From Helicostylum pulchrum (taxonomy: Eukaryota > Mucoromycota > Mucoromycetes > Mucorales > Mucoraceae): a DNA stretch of 34,177 nt. Under the pieces are notes generated by a model. The model was given only the letters and a program-made list of their open reading frames with translations. It was not told where the DNA came from and did no database searches. This document shows, in pieces, positions 1-10,800 of this stretch; position 1 is the stretch's first letter; the number at the start of each line of letters is the position of its first letter. A program made the position numbers and the translations under genes. Location: contig JAIXMO010000105.1 of NCBI GenBank assembly GCA_025677825.1, positions 1-34,177 on the forward strand, given 5' to 3'.

Positions 1-2
1 CT

Positions 3-48
<46 letters not shown>
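1..48. repeat. CT/GA dinucleotide microsatellite
   Basis: The window opens inside a nearly pure CT tract, imperfect only in the first dozen bases (CTTTCT units). It probably continues beyond the left edge. No gene overlaps it. Confidence 0.95.
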
Positions 49-52
<4 letters not shown>

Positions 53-1042
53 TACATATATACAAATATACAAACACTCATACACATACACAAACACATG
101 TATTTGCACTCGCAATGATGATGCAGACTCTTCCTATGTTTACCAATTGTTCTACACTTCTGGAATCGTTTAGGTGAAATACAAGCATTATGGTAGCTGT
201 TATCTGGTAACTTTAAATATGAATACTGGCGAATCTTAAGAAAAATCTGGATACATCTGTCCGGAGGCAATGCTAAACTTGACAAAACGATACGACTATC
301 AACGCCGGATATAACTTGAGAAAAGGATACAGCATGCGAAAAGAAGGCCATTATTGCGGCGGTACTATGACAGAAGGAGGACAACGCTTCACGCTACCAA
401 TTTATTCTACATAAGCAATCTCCAGTCGTAATCGGTATTATATTTTTCTTCGTAGAACGGATAGTTGTTAAAGAGAATATTCGGTTCTATTAGATATTAA
501 TTCATCATTTCAGCAATGGAAATAGCACCATTTCAGCAATATTAATACTATTTATTACCTATCATATTTCTAGACATTGAATAAGAAAGCTATTATGAAC
601 TGGTTTTTGGCACGGTTTGGGTTACACGATAGAGCAGGTACATCACGTGAACGAGTCAACTTCACGGTGCAAACTCGAAATAGGATCCGAGCTTTCATTT
701 TTTTAAGGAAGCGAACGATATATTAAAAAAAAAGGAAACGCGATTTAGATGCATGGAAAAGATACTTTTCTGGTGTTTGTTTTCTATTACAAAATACGTA
801 TCTCCTTTTCCATGTATAAACCCGAACTATAACAATAAGAAACAAACAAGAATAAAAAAGCAAAAAGCCTTTGGTTCCACAACATTTTTTTTTAAAGTTT
901 AGTTGTTTAGTTTCTTTTTTGTGTTCACAAAAAGATATAAAAATAAAAAAATCTTACACTTCCACATAAAATTTTTTTTCGTATTTTTTTTTTTTCTCTC
1001 TCTCTTTTCTTTATATCACCGTCTTTTTTTTTCTCTCTTGTC
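49..1042. other. Upstream intergenic DNA of the channel gene
   Basis: I see no gene in this roughly 1 kb stretch: every frame is cut by stops and nothing coding-like is conserved. The last 150 bases are pyrimidine-rich with several T runs, as expected for the promoter and 5' leader of the gene starting at 1043. Confidence 0.6.
936..943 (+). promoter_or_regulatory. TATA-like box of the channel gene
   Basis: TATAAAAA lies about 100 bases before the ATG at 1043 and is followed by a T/CT-rich leader. Position and sequence fit a core promoter element. AT-rich DNA yields such matches by chance, so this is tentative. Confidence 0.35.
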
Positions 1043-3648
1043 ATGTCTGGTAGTATCCCATCTTCACCTGTTCCTAGTAACAGTCAGGTGAATACCTCAG
1101 AGAATACGCGTCTCTTGAACACAAATACTGCAAGTTATAATGCTCGTGAAACTAATACCACCAAGCAGACAGTGATCACAATGTCTAGCGATGAGGTGGT
1201 AACTACTACTGGTTTAATCCACGGCGGTGGTTTATCTATCACTACCTTACAAGAATATGAAGACGTGATCCGAGCCGGCCAACCTACTATCCCCACGCAG
1301 CAGTTGACTGAAAAGATTCAAGATATTCTTGTTTTCACCGAAATTAAGGTCAACCAACAAGAGCGTGCGATTCAAGAGGAAAAGAAGCGTAAGATCAAGG
1401 ACCGTCAACAAATCCAATACGACCAATACCAAAAGTATTATCAAGAATACCAACAACAAAAGCAAGAATTAGAAAACCAAAATCAACAGCATATGCAACC
1501 ACCAGAATTTAAACAAACTGCTCCTTTGCCGTATCAAATCGAAAACTTGAATAAACAAGACTCTAGCAGCAGCAGTGATAGTGATAGCGATGATGATAGC
1601 GTAAGATTCGCGTTGAAAAGAAAGCTAACTGATTGGTCGATTGATCATGATAAAAAGAAAGATGCAGATGGAAAGAAGTCGTTTAGAAAGCGTGATTATG
1701 CAGTAGATGCATTGAAGTTTGCAACATCCAACTGGAAAGAAAAGCATGGTTGGGCTACCGGAAGTAACAATAACTCTTCAGCTAGTTTATTTCCTGTTGC
1801 TACTAGTCCTAGCCCTGGTCCCAATACTGTCACAACAACAACAACTACTACTACTGCTACTCCAACCAATCATGGATATCAAAACGGTAACGGTGGTGCA
1901 ACAGTTGTACAACAGGTCAAAAAACAAGCAGAAAAACATTTTAAACCAATTCCTTCTACTGCTGAGAGTGTATTTGAAGTAGCTAAGAACGCATCTGTCT
2001 GTGCCGTTTTGGCTTTGTTACACGAACGTCGGCAATCATCCGGCTTCTCGACTGAAACTGATATCTCCTTACAGGCACTTGCTCTATCTACCTTAACTTT
2101 TGGTTTAAAGGTGCAAGACAAGTCTGCTTCACATGTTGTGTTGTATGAGATGCTTACTACCAAGTGGATGAATGGAAAGTCAGGTATGTTAAATTTTCTC
2201 TTTTTCGTATTGTTTATTTGTATGTATTTATATTTACATAATGTGTAATAATATTTTTTTTTAGCTTTGGAATGGGCTGTTGAAAATAATAGTGATGTAC
2301 TTTTAAGCGATGCTCGAGTACAACTTGTGATTGAGGTAAGATATACAACAAAATAAAATAAAAAAAAAGACGGTATTTTTTAACTTTTTTTTTTTTTAAA
2401 AAAAAAGGATCTTTGGAAATCAGGACCCAACTGGCGTCAAGACCCGAACCATCCTAGTAACATTTGGTTAAAATACCCTGCTGTAAATGGTGTTCTTCCA
2501 CCAAAGCAAGAAGAGCCGAAGAACTTTGGCTGGTATGTTATTTGTCATACGTTTGCTGACTTTATGGCTCGCTGGGCCAGTGTCCGTTACCAAACCTTAC
2601 TTGGTTTCTTTATCATGTTATCTTACCTCATCTTGCATTTATTTACCGTGACTAACCAAGAATATACCTCTGACACTCCTTTTGCTTACGAGTACGCCTA
2701 TTTCGTGTTTGTTACATTTGATTTACTTTTAGAGTACTACAAGTTATTATCACAACCTTCCACTTACCTCCGCAAAGTATCATCCTATGTCTCTCTTCTT
2801 ACTGTTTCGTTATTAGCTAGTGCTGTTATTATTCGTGTCTTTGCTCTTGTCGTTGTCTATGATATTGAGGTTGAAGCCTTCTTCTTGATTCTTTCTTATG
2901 CTTTGGTTATTTTAGCTACGCCTCTCATGTTCTTCCGCTTGTTTGTATCTGCTTCTGATCTTTGTTGGGGTCTTGCAAAGGTCAATTATATCTTGCACCA
3001 ATGCTTTGTTAACAGTCTCTGGATCTTTGGTCTTGGTTTGTTCGTTCTTTTAGGCTTCTGGGTCGCTCTTGCTGCATTACAGTTTGATGATATCAGTCCC
3101 ATCACCATGTTGCGTTATTTAGTATTTGGTGCACTTCAGTAAGTTACACGCATATATTTAAAAGTTTTAGTTCTAACCAAAAGTTTTATGATTTTAGTGC
3201 CCCATCCATCGGTAGCACAATTTCTTATCAAAACATTATTGGAGCCATTTTACTTGCTGTTTACTTGTTCTTGACAGTGATTGTTCTCGGATCTCTTTTA
3301 ACAGCTTCTTTCTTGAGTACTTTCTTGGATATTCATGGTCGTATTGATACCATTAAACGCGACTGGGTTGTTTCTCGCTGTTTGACTGTTGCCCCTGCAC
3401 TCGGTGTATTTATTCCTAGTGTACCCGTTGATTTGTTCTTTGGCATTATTAACTGGATCGTACGTGTTGTCTTTAAGCGTCAAACATGTAACTTGTGGGT
3501 TGAAAAGACGCATCAAGTACTTTGGTACATCTGTTACTCTCCCATTATTCTCTTGGTTGGGTTATATGAATTAACCGTAACAGTTTTGTTCAAGTGGACA
3601 CTTGTAGCTAATGCTTTCAAGAGAAAGCCTACAACAGCTTCAGCTTAA
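1043..3648 (+). CDS. Yvc1/TRPY-like vacuolar cation channel
   Basis: Four exons (1043-2183, 2265-2335, 2408-3138, 3198-3648) join in frame to 797 residues. Residues 1-250 are low complexity: S/T/N-rich, a Q/Y/K-rich probable coiled coil around 105-150, and an acidic serine patch near 173-187. From about residue 455 a membrane region with six or more hydrophobic segments follows. Segment order, the last two segments flanking a pore-like stretch, and the ending (VLWYICYSPIILLVGLYE) match the yeast TRPY channel Yvc1, whose tail reads IVYSPFLLLISVKE at the same place. Yvc1 releases Ca2+ from the vacuole on stretch or Ca2+ signals. The filter region (FGALHAPS) differs from the yeast one (GLGSFD), so ion selectivity is not predictable. 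The acidic Ca2+-binding tail of yeast Yvc1 is absent; the protein ends soon after the last membrane segment. It converges with the hydrolase gene, 61 bases apart. The family call is good; vacuolar location is inferred. Confidence 0.8.
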
Positions 3649-3709
3649 TTTTTTTTTTGTCTTCTCAATTTCTTAAAATAAATAAATATGTATCTCTTTT
3701 TTTTTTTAT

Positions 3710-4901
3710 TTATTTATTTTTTTGATCATTTAAAAAGTTTACAATAGTTTGTACAGCTAATTTATATTGAGGTGTTTCAGGAACAGGTAAAGAGATAAAT
3801 TCATGGACAGTACCGAGGATACGAACAGCAATAACGTTTACACCTGCTTGTAGCAGTTTTGCAGCGTATGCTTCTCCTTCGTCACAAAGTATATCGCACT
3901 CACTAGTTATTATCAAAGCATCTGGAAGACCTTCCAGTTGTTTCTTCGTAGCAACAATAGGACACACATATCGTTTTTTGTGCTTCGATGCGTCATCTGA
4001 TAGGTACATGCTGGCCGAAAACTTTGTCATCTCGGCGGAAAGAGGTAAATCACCTTGACCATACTTTCGATAGGAAACGTACGATGTATCTCCTAAACTA
4101 ACCAATGGATAAATAAGTACTTGTGCTTTTATCATTTGTTTCATAAGGAGATCTTTTCCCATCACTATGTATAAAAAAGGTTATTTTTTTTTTTTTTTTT
4201 TTTTTTTTGCTTGTGCATGTATGTTGTATATGTATAAAAAAAATACTCGCTTGAAATTACGGTAGCCATATTGCCTCCAACTGAATCACCCATAACATAG
4301 ATATTTTCCGGGTCAGTGAAAATAGATTTTGCGTTTTCGCTTAACCAACGTAAAATCGAAAATGCTTGAGCGTTTGCAAAGGGAAACCTTTCTTCGGGAG
4401 AAAGGGTATAATCTACTGCGATTACTGCAACATGTGCTTGAATGCATAGCTTAAAACTCTTTATTAAAATCATTTTTCTTGCGCCTTTCAATAACAAATA
4501 CGTACGTCAGTGATAAAAGATGTATACATATCTACACCGCCAAACACCCATCCTCCACCATGACTACACATATGTGTATATTTAGAAAATATAACATAAA
4601 AGGTATTCATGTTCTTTTTTTTTTACCAAAATAGAACTACAGGCAGTATGTCATGCTCAAAACCAAAAGGTCGAAAAACAGTTATGGTAGATTTGGTACC
4701 GTCGGGTCCGCGTACTTCTTTTTGATAGCGTACTGTACGATGATCATGGCTTGGCTTAGTGGCTCCAGCACGAATCTTTAGAATTATCTGATACTTTTCT
4801 TCTTCAGTAGTACCTTCCATTTCTTTAAAGACCTTGTTAAAGTCGTTTCCGTTTTTATCACAATACTCTTTGTAAATTGGATGAATAGGATATTCGGTCA
4901 T
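3710..4901 (-). CDS. HSL-family alpha/beta hydrolase (esterase/lipase-like)
   Basis: Reading on the minus strand, exons 4901-4627, 4563-4506, 4449-4251 and 4164-3710 give 328 residues. Hallmarks of the hormone-sensitive-lipase family are in order: oxyanion-hole motif HGGGW (93-97), VDYTLSPEERFPF, nucleophile elbow GDSVGG (Ser167), SECDILCDEG (Asp268) and GTVHEF (His298). That is a complete catalytic triad. No signal peptide or membrane segment is visible, so a cytosolic or lipid-droplet esterase is likely; the substrate cannot be told. Introns 1 and 2 are GT-AG (63 and 56 nt). The third can be spliced in frame only with a GC donor (intron 4165-4250), because the nearby GT donors give the wrong phase. 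The start at 4901 is the first in-frame ATG after an upstream A/T-rich leader. Confidence 0.85.
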
Positions 4902-5294
4902 TTTTTTTTTTGACGAAAAGAAAAAGAAAACCTGTAGTGACACAATATTTAAAAATATATGAAAAAAAACCGCCTTTATAACGAAAAATTAATCAGGGAG
5001 AGAAAATATCCAAGAAAGAGGGGCTGAATACAAAGGTTATTCATGTTATTTTCTTACTTACGCCAAGGAATGTTTATTGTAGTACCAGTTTTGATGTCTG
5101 TTTAAGGTATAAATATATCAACGTCTCTCTCCCTCCCCTCCCCCACCCCTTTGCTGCTAGCTACAGTATTTAATGGTGCATCTTTCTATGCATTAGATCA
5201 CATGGTTTACAAGGCAATTATAATCGATCTTTTTTTTTCTTGTTTCTTTTCTTTCACTTCTTTATCTTTTTTTTTTTAATACACATTTTAAAAA
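4902..5294. other. Divergent promoter region, hydrolase / secreted peptide
   Basis: These 393 bases separate two divergently transcribed genes and contain no reading frame of note. They hold a C-rich pyrimidine stretch near 5125-5150, a TATAAATA at 5108-5115 that could serve the plus-strand peptide gene, and T runs just before its ATG. Confidence 0.5.
4974..4980 (-). promoter_or_regulatory. TATA-like box of the hydrolase gene
   Basis: TATAAAG on the minus strand sits about 75 bases before the ATG at 4901, a normal fungal spacing. Motif and position are the only evidence. Confidence 0.35.
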
Positions 5295-5498
5295 ATGAAA
5301 TATTGCTTGATCATTACAAGTCTTTTGGTTGTGACAATGCTCAAATATCACGTCATGGCAGTATGCATTAGTGCGGGCGCAGGTTGTAATAAAGAATGGG
5401 ATATCGGATGTTGTGGGTCTAATTTTTGCAAAAATGGTGTATGCGCATCTTTTGTGCTGTATGCTGGAAATGGGTCTCCTAAACCTGAAGAAATTTAG
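5295..5498 (+). CDS. Small secreted cysteine-rich peptide, knottin-like
   Basis: An intron-free frame encodes 67 residues. The first ~22 are a hydrophobic signal peptide (KYCLIITSLLVVTML core, likely cleavage after VMA). The mature part of about 45 residues has six cysteines at 24, 31, 39, 40, 45 and 50, giving C-x6-C-x7-CC-x4-C-x4-C. That spacing is the classical inhibitor-cystine-knot (knottin) signature. The tail after Cys50 is short, polar and proline-containing. The peptide should be exported and disulphide-folded. Knottin scaffolds serve as inhibitors, toxins, antimicrobials or effectors in different organisms, and nothing here tells which. A pyrimidine-rich leader precedes the ATG. It is short, but signal peptide plus exact knot spacing make it a probable real gene. 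Confidence 0.7.
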   Translation: MKYCLIITSLLVVTMLKYHVMAVCISAGAGCNKEWDIGCCGSNFCKNGVCASFVLYAGNGSPKPEEI

Positions 5499-6169
5499 CC
5501 AAAAAAAAAACCAAAAAAAAAAAAAAAAAAAAAAAGTACTTCTTTCTGATTTTAACGTAATAAAACAGGATTATATAATATATTTAAACAAACAAAATGT
5601 CAATGGTTTTAAAAGGCAAAAAAATAAATAATACAAATATATAGTGATTGGTTAAATATTGTAATAATGCAAACTTTAAATATCTTTTTTTGCTTGTGTA
5701 TGTGTGTATAGAATAAGTTGGGACAGGTACACTATCTCTTTTACCTTTACAGGAAAAGAGTATATACACAAACCATGTTTCTAGTCCGTGTGTACATCAA
5801 AAAAATATGCAGTTTACCGATATTAGCGTCACGTAGTAGGCACTTATACGAAGCACACTTGATTTAATTTTAGCATTTTTTTGGTTCTCAGATTTCAGCT
5901 CTATGAATTATTTTTTTTCAGTGGAGAGTGTTCAAGTAAAACAAAAAAAAAACAAAAAAAAAGTATAGCCTACTAAAGACGTTTGTATTGAAAGCTGAGC
6001 CCTGATAATGCTGCCAAAGCATTGTTTTACATTGTCAGCCAAAAAGGTTAAACCTGGTACCAAAGAACGTGACAATCGTTTTTGATGCAAGATTTAAATT
6101 TTTGACCAGATTCCAACCCCCCCTTTTTTTCCTTTCAAAAAAAGAAAAAACCGCAAAAAAAAAAATATA
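5499..6169. other. Intergenic DNA, no gene seen
   Basis: About 670 AT-rich bases, including a long A run near 5511-5536 just after the peptide gene. Frames are short and interrupted. The last ~60 bases, pyrimidine then A-rich, are the probable leader of the ArfGAP gene. Confidence 0.55.
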
Positions 6170-7684
6170 ATGGCCGAGTATAAGCAAAAACTATACGAAA
6201 TTCAAAGAAGACCTGAGAACCGTACTTGTTTCGATTGCCCTGCACCTAATCCTCAATGGGCCAGTGTAAGTCATGGTATTTTTATCTGTTTAGATTGTTC
6301 GGGTGTACATAGATCGTTTGGTGTACACATTAGGTACGAGATGAAAGAAAGCACGGTTAAAAAACTTGTTGTTAACTTTCGGTTATATAGTTTTGTTCGT
6401 TCTATTAGTATGGACAAGTGGTTTGATGATCAGTTGAAGAAAATGGATGTAAGTTTTTTTTTTTTTTTTTTCATCTTTTTTTTTTTTCGTATATTACAAA
6501 TGTTAAGTGTGTTCGTTAGATTGGTGGCAACAAGAATGCTAAAGACTTTTTCGAATCTCAACCTGATTATTCTCCTAATATGGCTCCTTTACAAAAATAC
6601 AGTAGTAGATTTGCAGCCTTATACCGTGAAAAGGTAAATTACGGAATTATTTTTTTTTACTGGATAAAGGTTTTTTTTTTAATTTTGTTATTGTAGTTGG
6701 CTGCTGAAGCAGAGGGTAAAACTTGGACAGCTTCAGCATCTACTGCTGCTGCAGTTATTGCCTCACCTAAAAGAGCTACTGCCGCTACTCGAACTTTAGG
6801 CAGTCAACGTAGTAATAACTCATCGGGACGTAGCTCACCTGCTTTAGGTTACGGTGATAACAATGCATCTGCTGGTGGATTAGTAAGTGATAAAGAAAGA
6901 AATGAAAGTTATTTTGCTACTTTAGGTCAGGCAAACGGTACTAGAGATGCGTAAGTATTATTTGACACTTTTTTATACATTTGTTTCTAATATACAAATA
7001 TATATTTTTTAGTGCGCTTCCTCCTAATCAAGGCGGTAAATTTACAGGATTTGGAAACCCAGCTTGTAACGTATAACAAAAATAGAAATTGTATAACGAA
7101 AAAAAATATATATATATATTAAATTATAATTATTAGTTGAAAGTCAATCCAATTCTAGAAATACAACACCTGGTATTGATGATATTATAAATGATCCTAT
7201 GCAAGCACTAACTAAAGGGTGGTCACTTTTATCAATGGGTATGGAAGAATTAGGTAAAGTAGCTGTAGAAGGTGTCAAGGTCGCAACACAAGGAGCTGGG
7301 CAATTAGGTCGTTATACCAATGATAATTACATCAAACCTGCTCAAACACAATGGAACGACCCCAACTTTAGAAACAACGTTACTGGCTACGTCCAAACCT
7401 TTAGTGACAAAACAAGAAATATGGTGAACGATTCGTTTAATCAAAACAGTAGAAGCAGCAGCAGCGGTAGTTTAAGAAGCAACTACAGCTCTTCCAATCA
7501 TACCAATAATGATGTCAATGATGATTTCTTCAACTCGACTATTTCTTCTTTACAACAACAATCTCCTCGCAGTCAATCTCCTTCTTCGCAAGCCCCTGCT
7601 AGATCTAGAACTCCTTTAAGAGAAGCTTCTACCGTCAAGAAAGTACAGACAAAGGACTCTGATGATGAATGGGAAGGATGGTAG
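6170..7684 (+). CDS. ArfGAP, Gcs1/ArfGAP1 type
   Basis: Six exons (6170-6333, 6391-6448, 6520-6633, 6697-6950, 7013-7065, 7137-7684) give 396 residues. The N-terminal ArfGAP domain has the zinc finger C20-x2-C23-x16-C40-x2-C43, then SGVHR with the arginine finger Arg48, [11 protein letters not shown] and [11 protein letters not shown]. This domain makes Arf1 hydrolyse GTP and so drives COPI coat release at the Golgi. After the catalytic part come [10 protein letters not shown], an S/A/N-rich linker, and KFTGFGNP, which is typical of the Gcs1 group. A C-terminal stretch ([17 protein letters not shown] onward) can form amphipathic helices like the curvature-sensing helices of ArfGAP1/Gcs1. The protein ends in an acidic tryptophan motif, DSDDEWEGW, of the kind that binds coatomer delta-COP. 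Intron 1 is 57 nt with no in-frame stop. Yeast GCS1 is the likely counterpart. It converges with the Ssd1 gene 149 bases away. Confidence 0.9.
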
Positions 7685-7731
7685 ATTTTATTATATAGAC
7701 TTATTTATCAACGACAACAACAACAACAACA

Positions 7732-7772
7732 CACTTTTTTCTTTATCATTATTATTATTATTATTATTATCA
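7732..7772. repeat. Short A/T-rich simple repeat between convergent genes
   Basis: The 3' ends of the ArfGAP and Ssd1 genes are separated by simple sequence: CAA repeats near 7710-7730 and an ATT trinucleotide run near 7747-7770. This probably serves as shared 3' UTR and terminator DNA. Confidence 0.6.
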
Positions 7773-7833
7773 CACCTTTTTTTATATAAATATATGTATT
7801 TGTTTTTTTATTAAAAAAAAGAAAAAAAATAAA

Positions 7834-10800
7834 CTACTTTATTGTTACAAATGGGTTTGCAGCCAATACTCTGATTAAAGGAGGACTACGAATAGGATCA
7901 GCGGTAATAACGACCTTGACAAAATCAAAGGGACGAATCAATTGACGGCACTCACTGGGAAAGGTGCATTCCTTTTGCGTGACCCACGCATCCTCACCTT
8001 CAATAGCACGAATGGAAGTAGATCTTCTGCGGTTCTTCTTTTCCTGTTCGTTTGAAGTAATAGATAACCGATTGACTTGATCTGCCACATCGTAGGTCTC
8101 TACATCCACCAAGATAATATCATCCTCCTCTTCATCTTCGTTAGAAACCGACCTTTCCACATGGGCATCGACAGTTGCCTCTCCTTGCACCCATACCAAG
8201 TGAAGTACATTTTCTGACATGCTAAAAGTATCTGACTTCAACGGTAAATTGATGGTATGAATTCTTCTCTCGAGCGCTAAATGAGGTACAATGACATCAA
8301 ACGCGCCGTCTTGCACTCCCACCACAATAGCGTCTTCAATACGGCTTGTAACCACGTTAGAGTTGTTGGCCAAGTAATACGACGAAAACATATGCTGCGT
8401 TTGTTCATCTGCGTTTTGTGACGCTCTTGTCTTGACGTTACAGTGCTGAGCAGTCTTTTGAACAATCTCGGGCTCCATAAAAAAGAACTGCGAACCTAGA
8501 AGAGTAGCCTCTAATTGACGGTGCACAATGACATCTGCGTATCTCTTTGAGGGACACGTGAAATGCGTATACAGCGGTGTGTTAAGTGCATAATGATGAT
8601 AACGAGAGATATCAAAGGCGCCAGTACAAAAGTATTTCTCTTGGCTCATGGATTTCATCACCAAGGTTTCAATCACCGATTTAGCGTCCAAGTTCTCAAT
8701 GCGGTCAATGGATTTTTGAAGCTTGCTAGGGGACTCGGGTTCGATGGTGTATCCCAGCTCGTGCAAGTACTGGGTCAAGCCTCGTAGTTTGCGGTCGTTG
8801 GGTACAGCTTGCGATCTGAGCAGGGCGTGGTCAGGGAAATGGCTGCAGATCTTTTGTGCGACTTGGGTATTGGCTAGTATTTGGAACTCGCTTAGGATGA
8901 TTTCTGAGTTGGATCGCGTTTTGGTGTTGATAGTGGCGGGTGTAGAGGTCTCGCTGAACCGGATATCAAGGCTAGGTGGGTTTAAGAATAACACGTATTG
9001 CGATCGTGACTGAACGAGGGTTTGCGCAATGGTGTACAGCGTTTGAACGTTGGAGGTGATCGTCGTCACGTCAGAGTCTGTATCCGTATCAATCATATCT
9101 TGTAATTCCTTTTGTGTTAGTACTGCGTCGGAATTGATAACAGTCTTTCCAAACCAGGTGTCACATACTTCACCAGCGTTGTTAATGGTCCAGATAACAG
9201 AAAAGGCCAGTCGGTCAAGACCCTGCACGAAATCAGTGCATTCTTGTCTTAGGTAATCTGGCCAAAGGGGTACGTTTTCCGACATGGTCTGATATACATC
9301 GACGCCTCTGGACCTAGCTTCTTTATCCAGGGCAGAATCCGCGCCTACAAAAGCAGTGACATCTGCAACATGCAAGGCAACTTCATACGTGTGATCGTCT
9401 ACGGTGGTTACGGATAAAGCGTTTTCCAAGAACCCGCCTTCGTCGTCTACAATGGTGATACACTGCATCACACTGCGTAAATCACGACGTAAGTTGGCAC
9501 TGATCTCGCGTTGAATAGAAGTAGGATTTAAGAGGTTGGTGGGGATGCTGCGAATAAATAGTTCAGGGTAAGGCTGCATAGTGAAATTGTTGTCTGCTAA
9601 AATGGCACGCAATTGAACTCGCGTGTCTTGTACTGGACCCAATTCATTTTCAAGTACACCGAAAGGGTGTAACGAAGTAATTGGCCAACGTTTTATCGAG
9701 CCCTAATGAAATTTTTTTAATAAAAATGTTTTTATGTGTTTTTGTTTATTTTACCAAAAAGAGCCTATTCTCAAATGCGTCACTGTTTTCAATAAACCCA
9801 GCAGGAGCTTGTTCAACAGGGATGGCGATTAAAGGCACACGTTTATCTGTGGGTTTGAACCAGATGATACGAGGTACTTGACTATCGCGTTGATCGTCAC
9901 CCGCTATACTTCCAGCTCTTGACCTCTTATTACTTGGACGGGTCAACCCCAACGTACTAATTACAGTATAAGCAACATTAAATAAAATATATATATATAT
10001 ATTTTTTTTTACTTACCCTGAGAATACTTGTTTTTGAGCACGATCTAAAATGGCTACGATAACACCACAAAATCTAGGTGTAACCAAATCCACATCTTCT
10101 TCACCTCCAAATATGATTTCCTTCTCATCTTCTTCATCTGGTTTTCTTACTACGGGGTTTCCATTGTTTCTAGCCAGCTTTGCTTCTTCCTTTTCATGTT
10201 TCTCCAGCATGACCTGGTTTACCTCGATCAAGCGAATGGCAACATGATCACCTTCCAAGGCACGATTACGGTCACGCGAGCCACAAATATAAATATCTGC
10301 ATTGATGTCTTCGCAAAACACGTAGGCGTCTGATCGGTTCCGTTTATTGACACGAAGCAAGCCGCTCACCAACATGTTTGATTTCAAGTGAGGTACCACT
10401 GAAGAAAACGGCAAGTGAGAAGCAAACAAGGGTTTTCTTTGATGCCCACCACCGCCAGTGTTTTGGTTTTGGTTTTCAAAGATGGAAGAGGAACCAGTAG
10501 AGAATCGATGGTTGTTCAAGACACCGACAGTGGAATGGGGTCGAGAGTTGGTAGGAGGTGGAGCTCTCCAATCTTGACGAGAGTTTCTTTTATCCAAGTC
10601 TGCTGTTTGCTGGTGATGATCCACCACTTGTTGAAACGACATACGTTTATTGCCCTGAAACGAAGGCTGCTGACGTCGATCATACTCTTGGTTAATGTAC
10701 TGCTGCTGTTGGTTGTGGTTATGGTGAACTCTGGTATTGGGTTCAGATAAACGACGATTTTGTTTTTCTTCTGTACGTACAATAGTGTTTAGCTGTGTGT

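Noticed and set aside
1247..1465. Minus-strand leucine-rich frame opposite the Yvc1-like gene
   Set aside because: It is the antisense of the Q/K/E-rich coil of the real gene; composition is an artefact of CAA/GAA codons read backwards.
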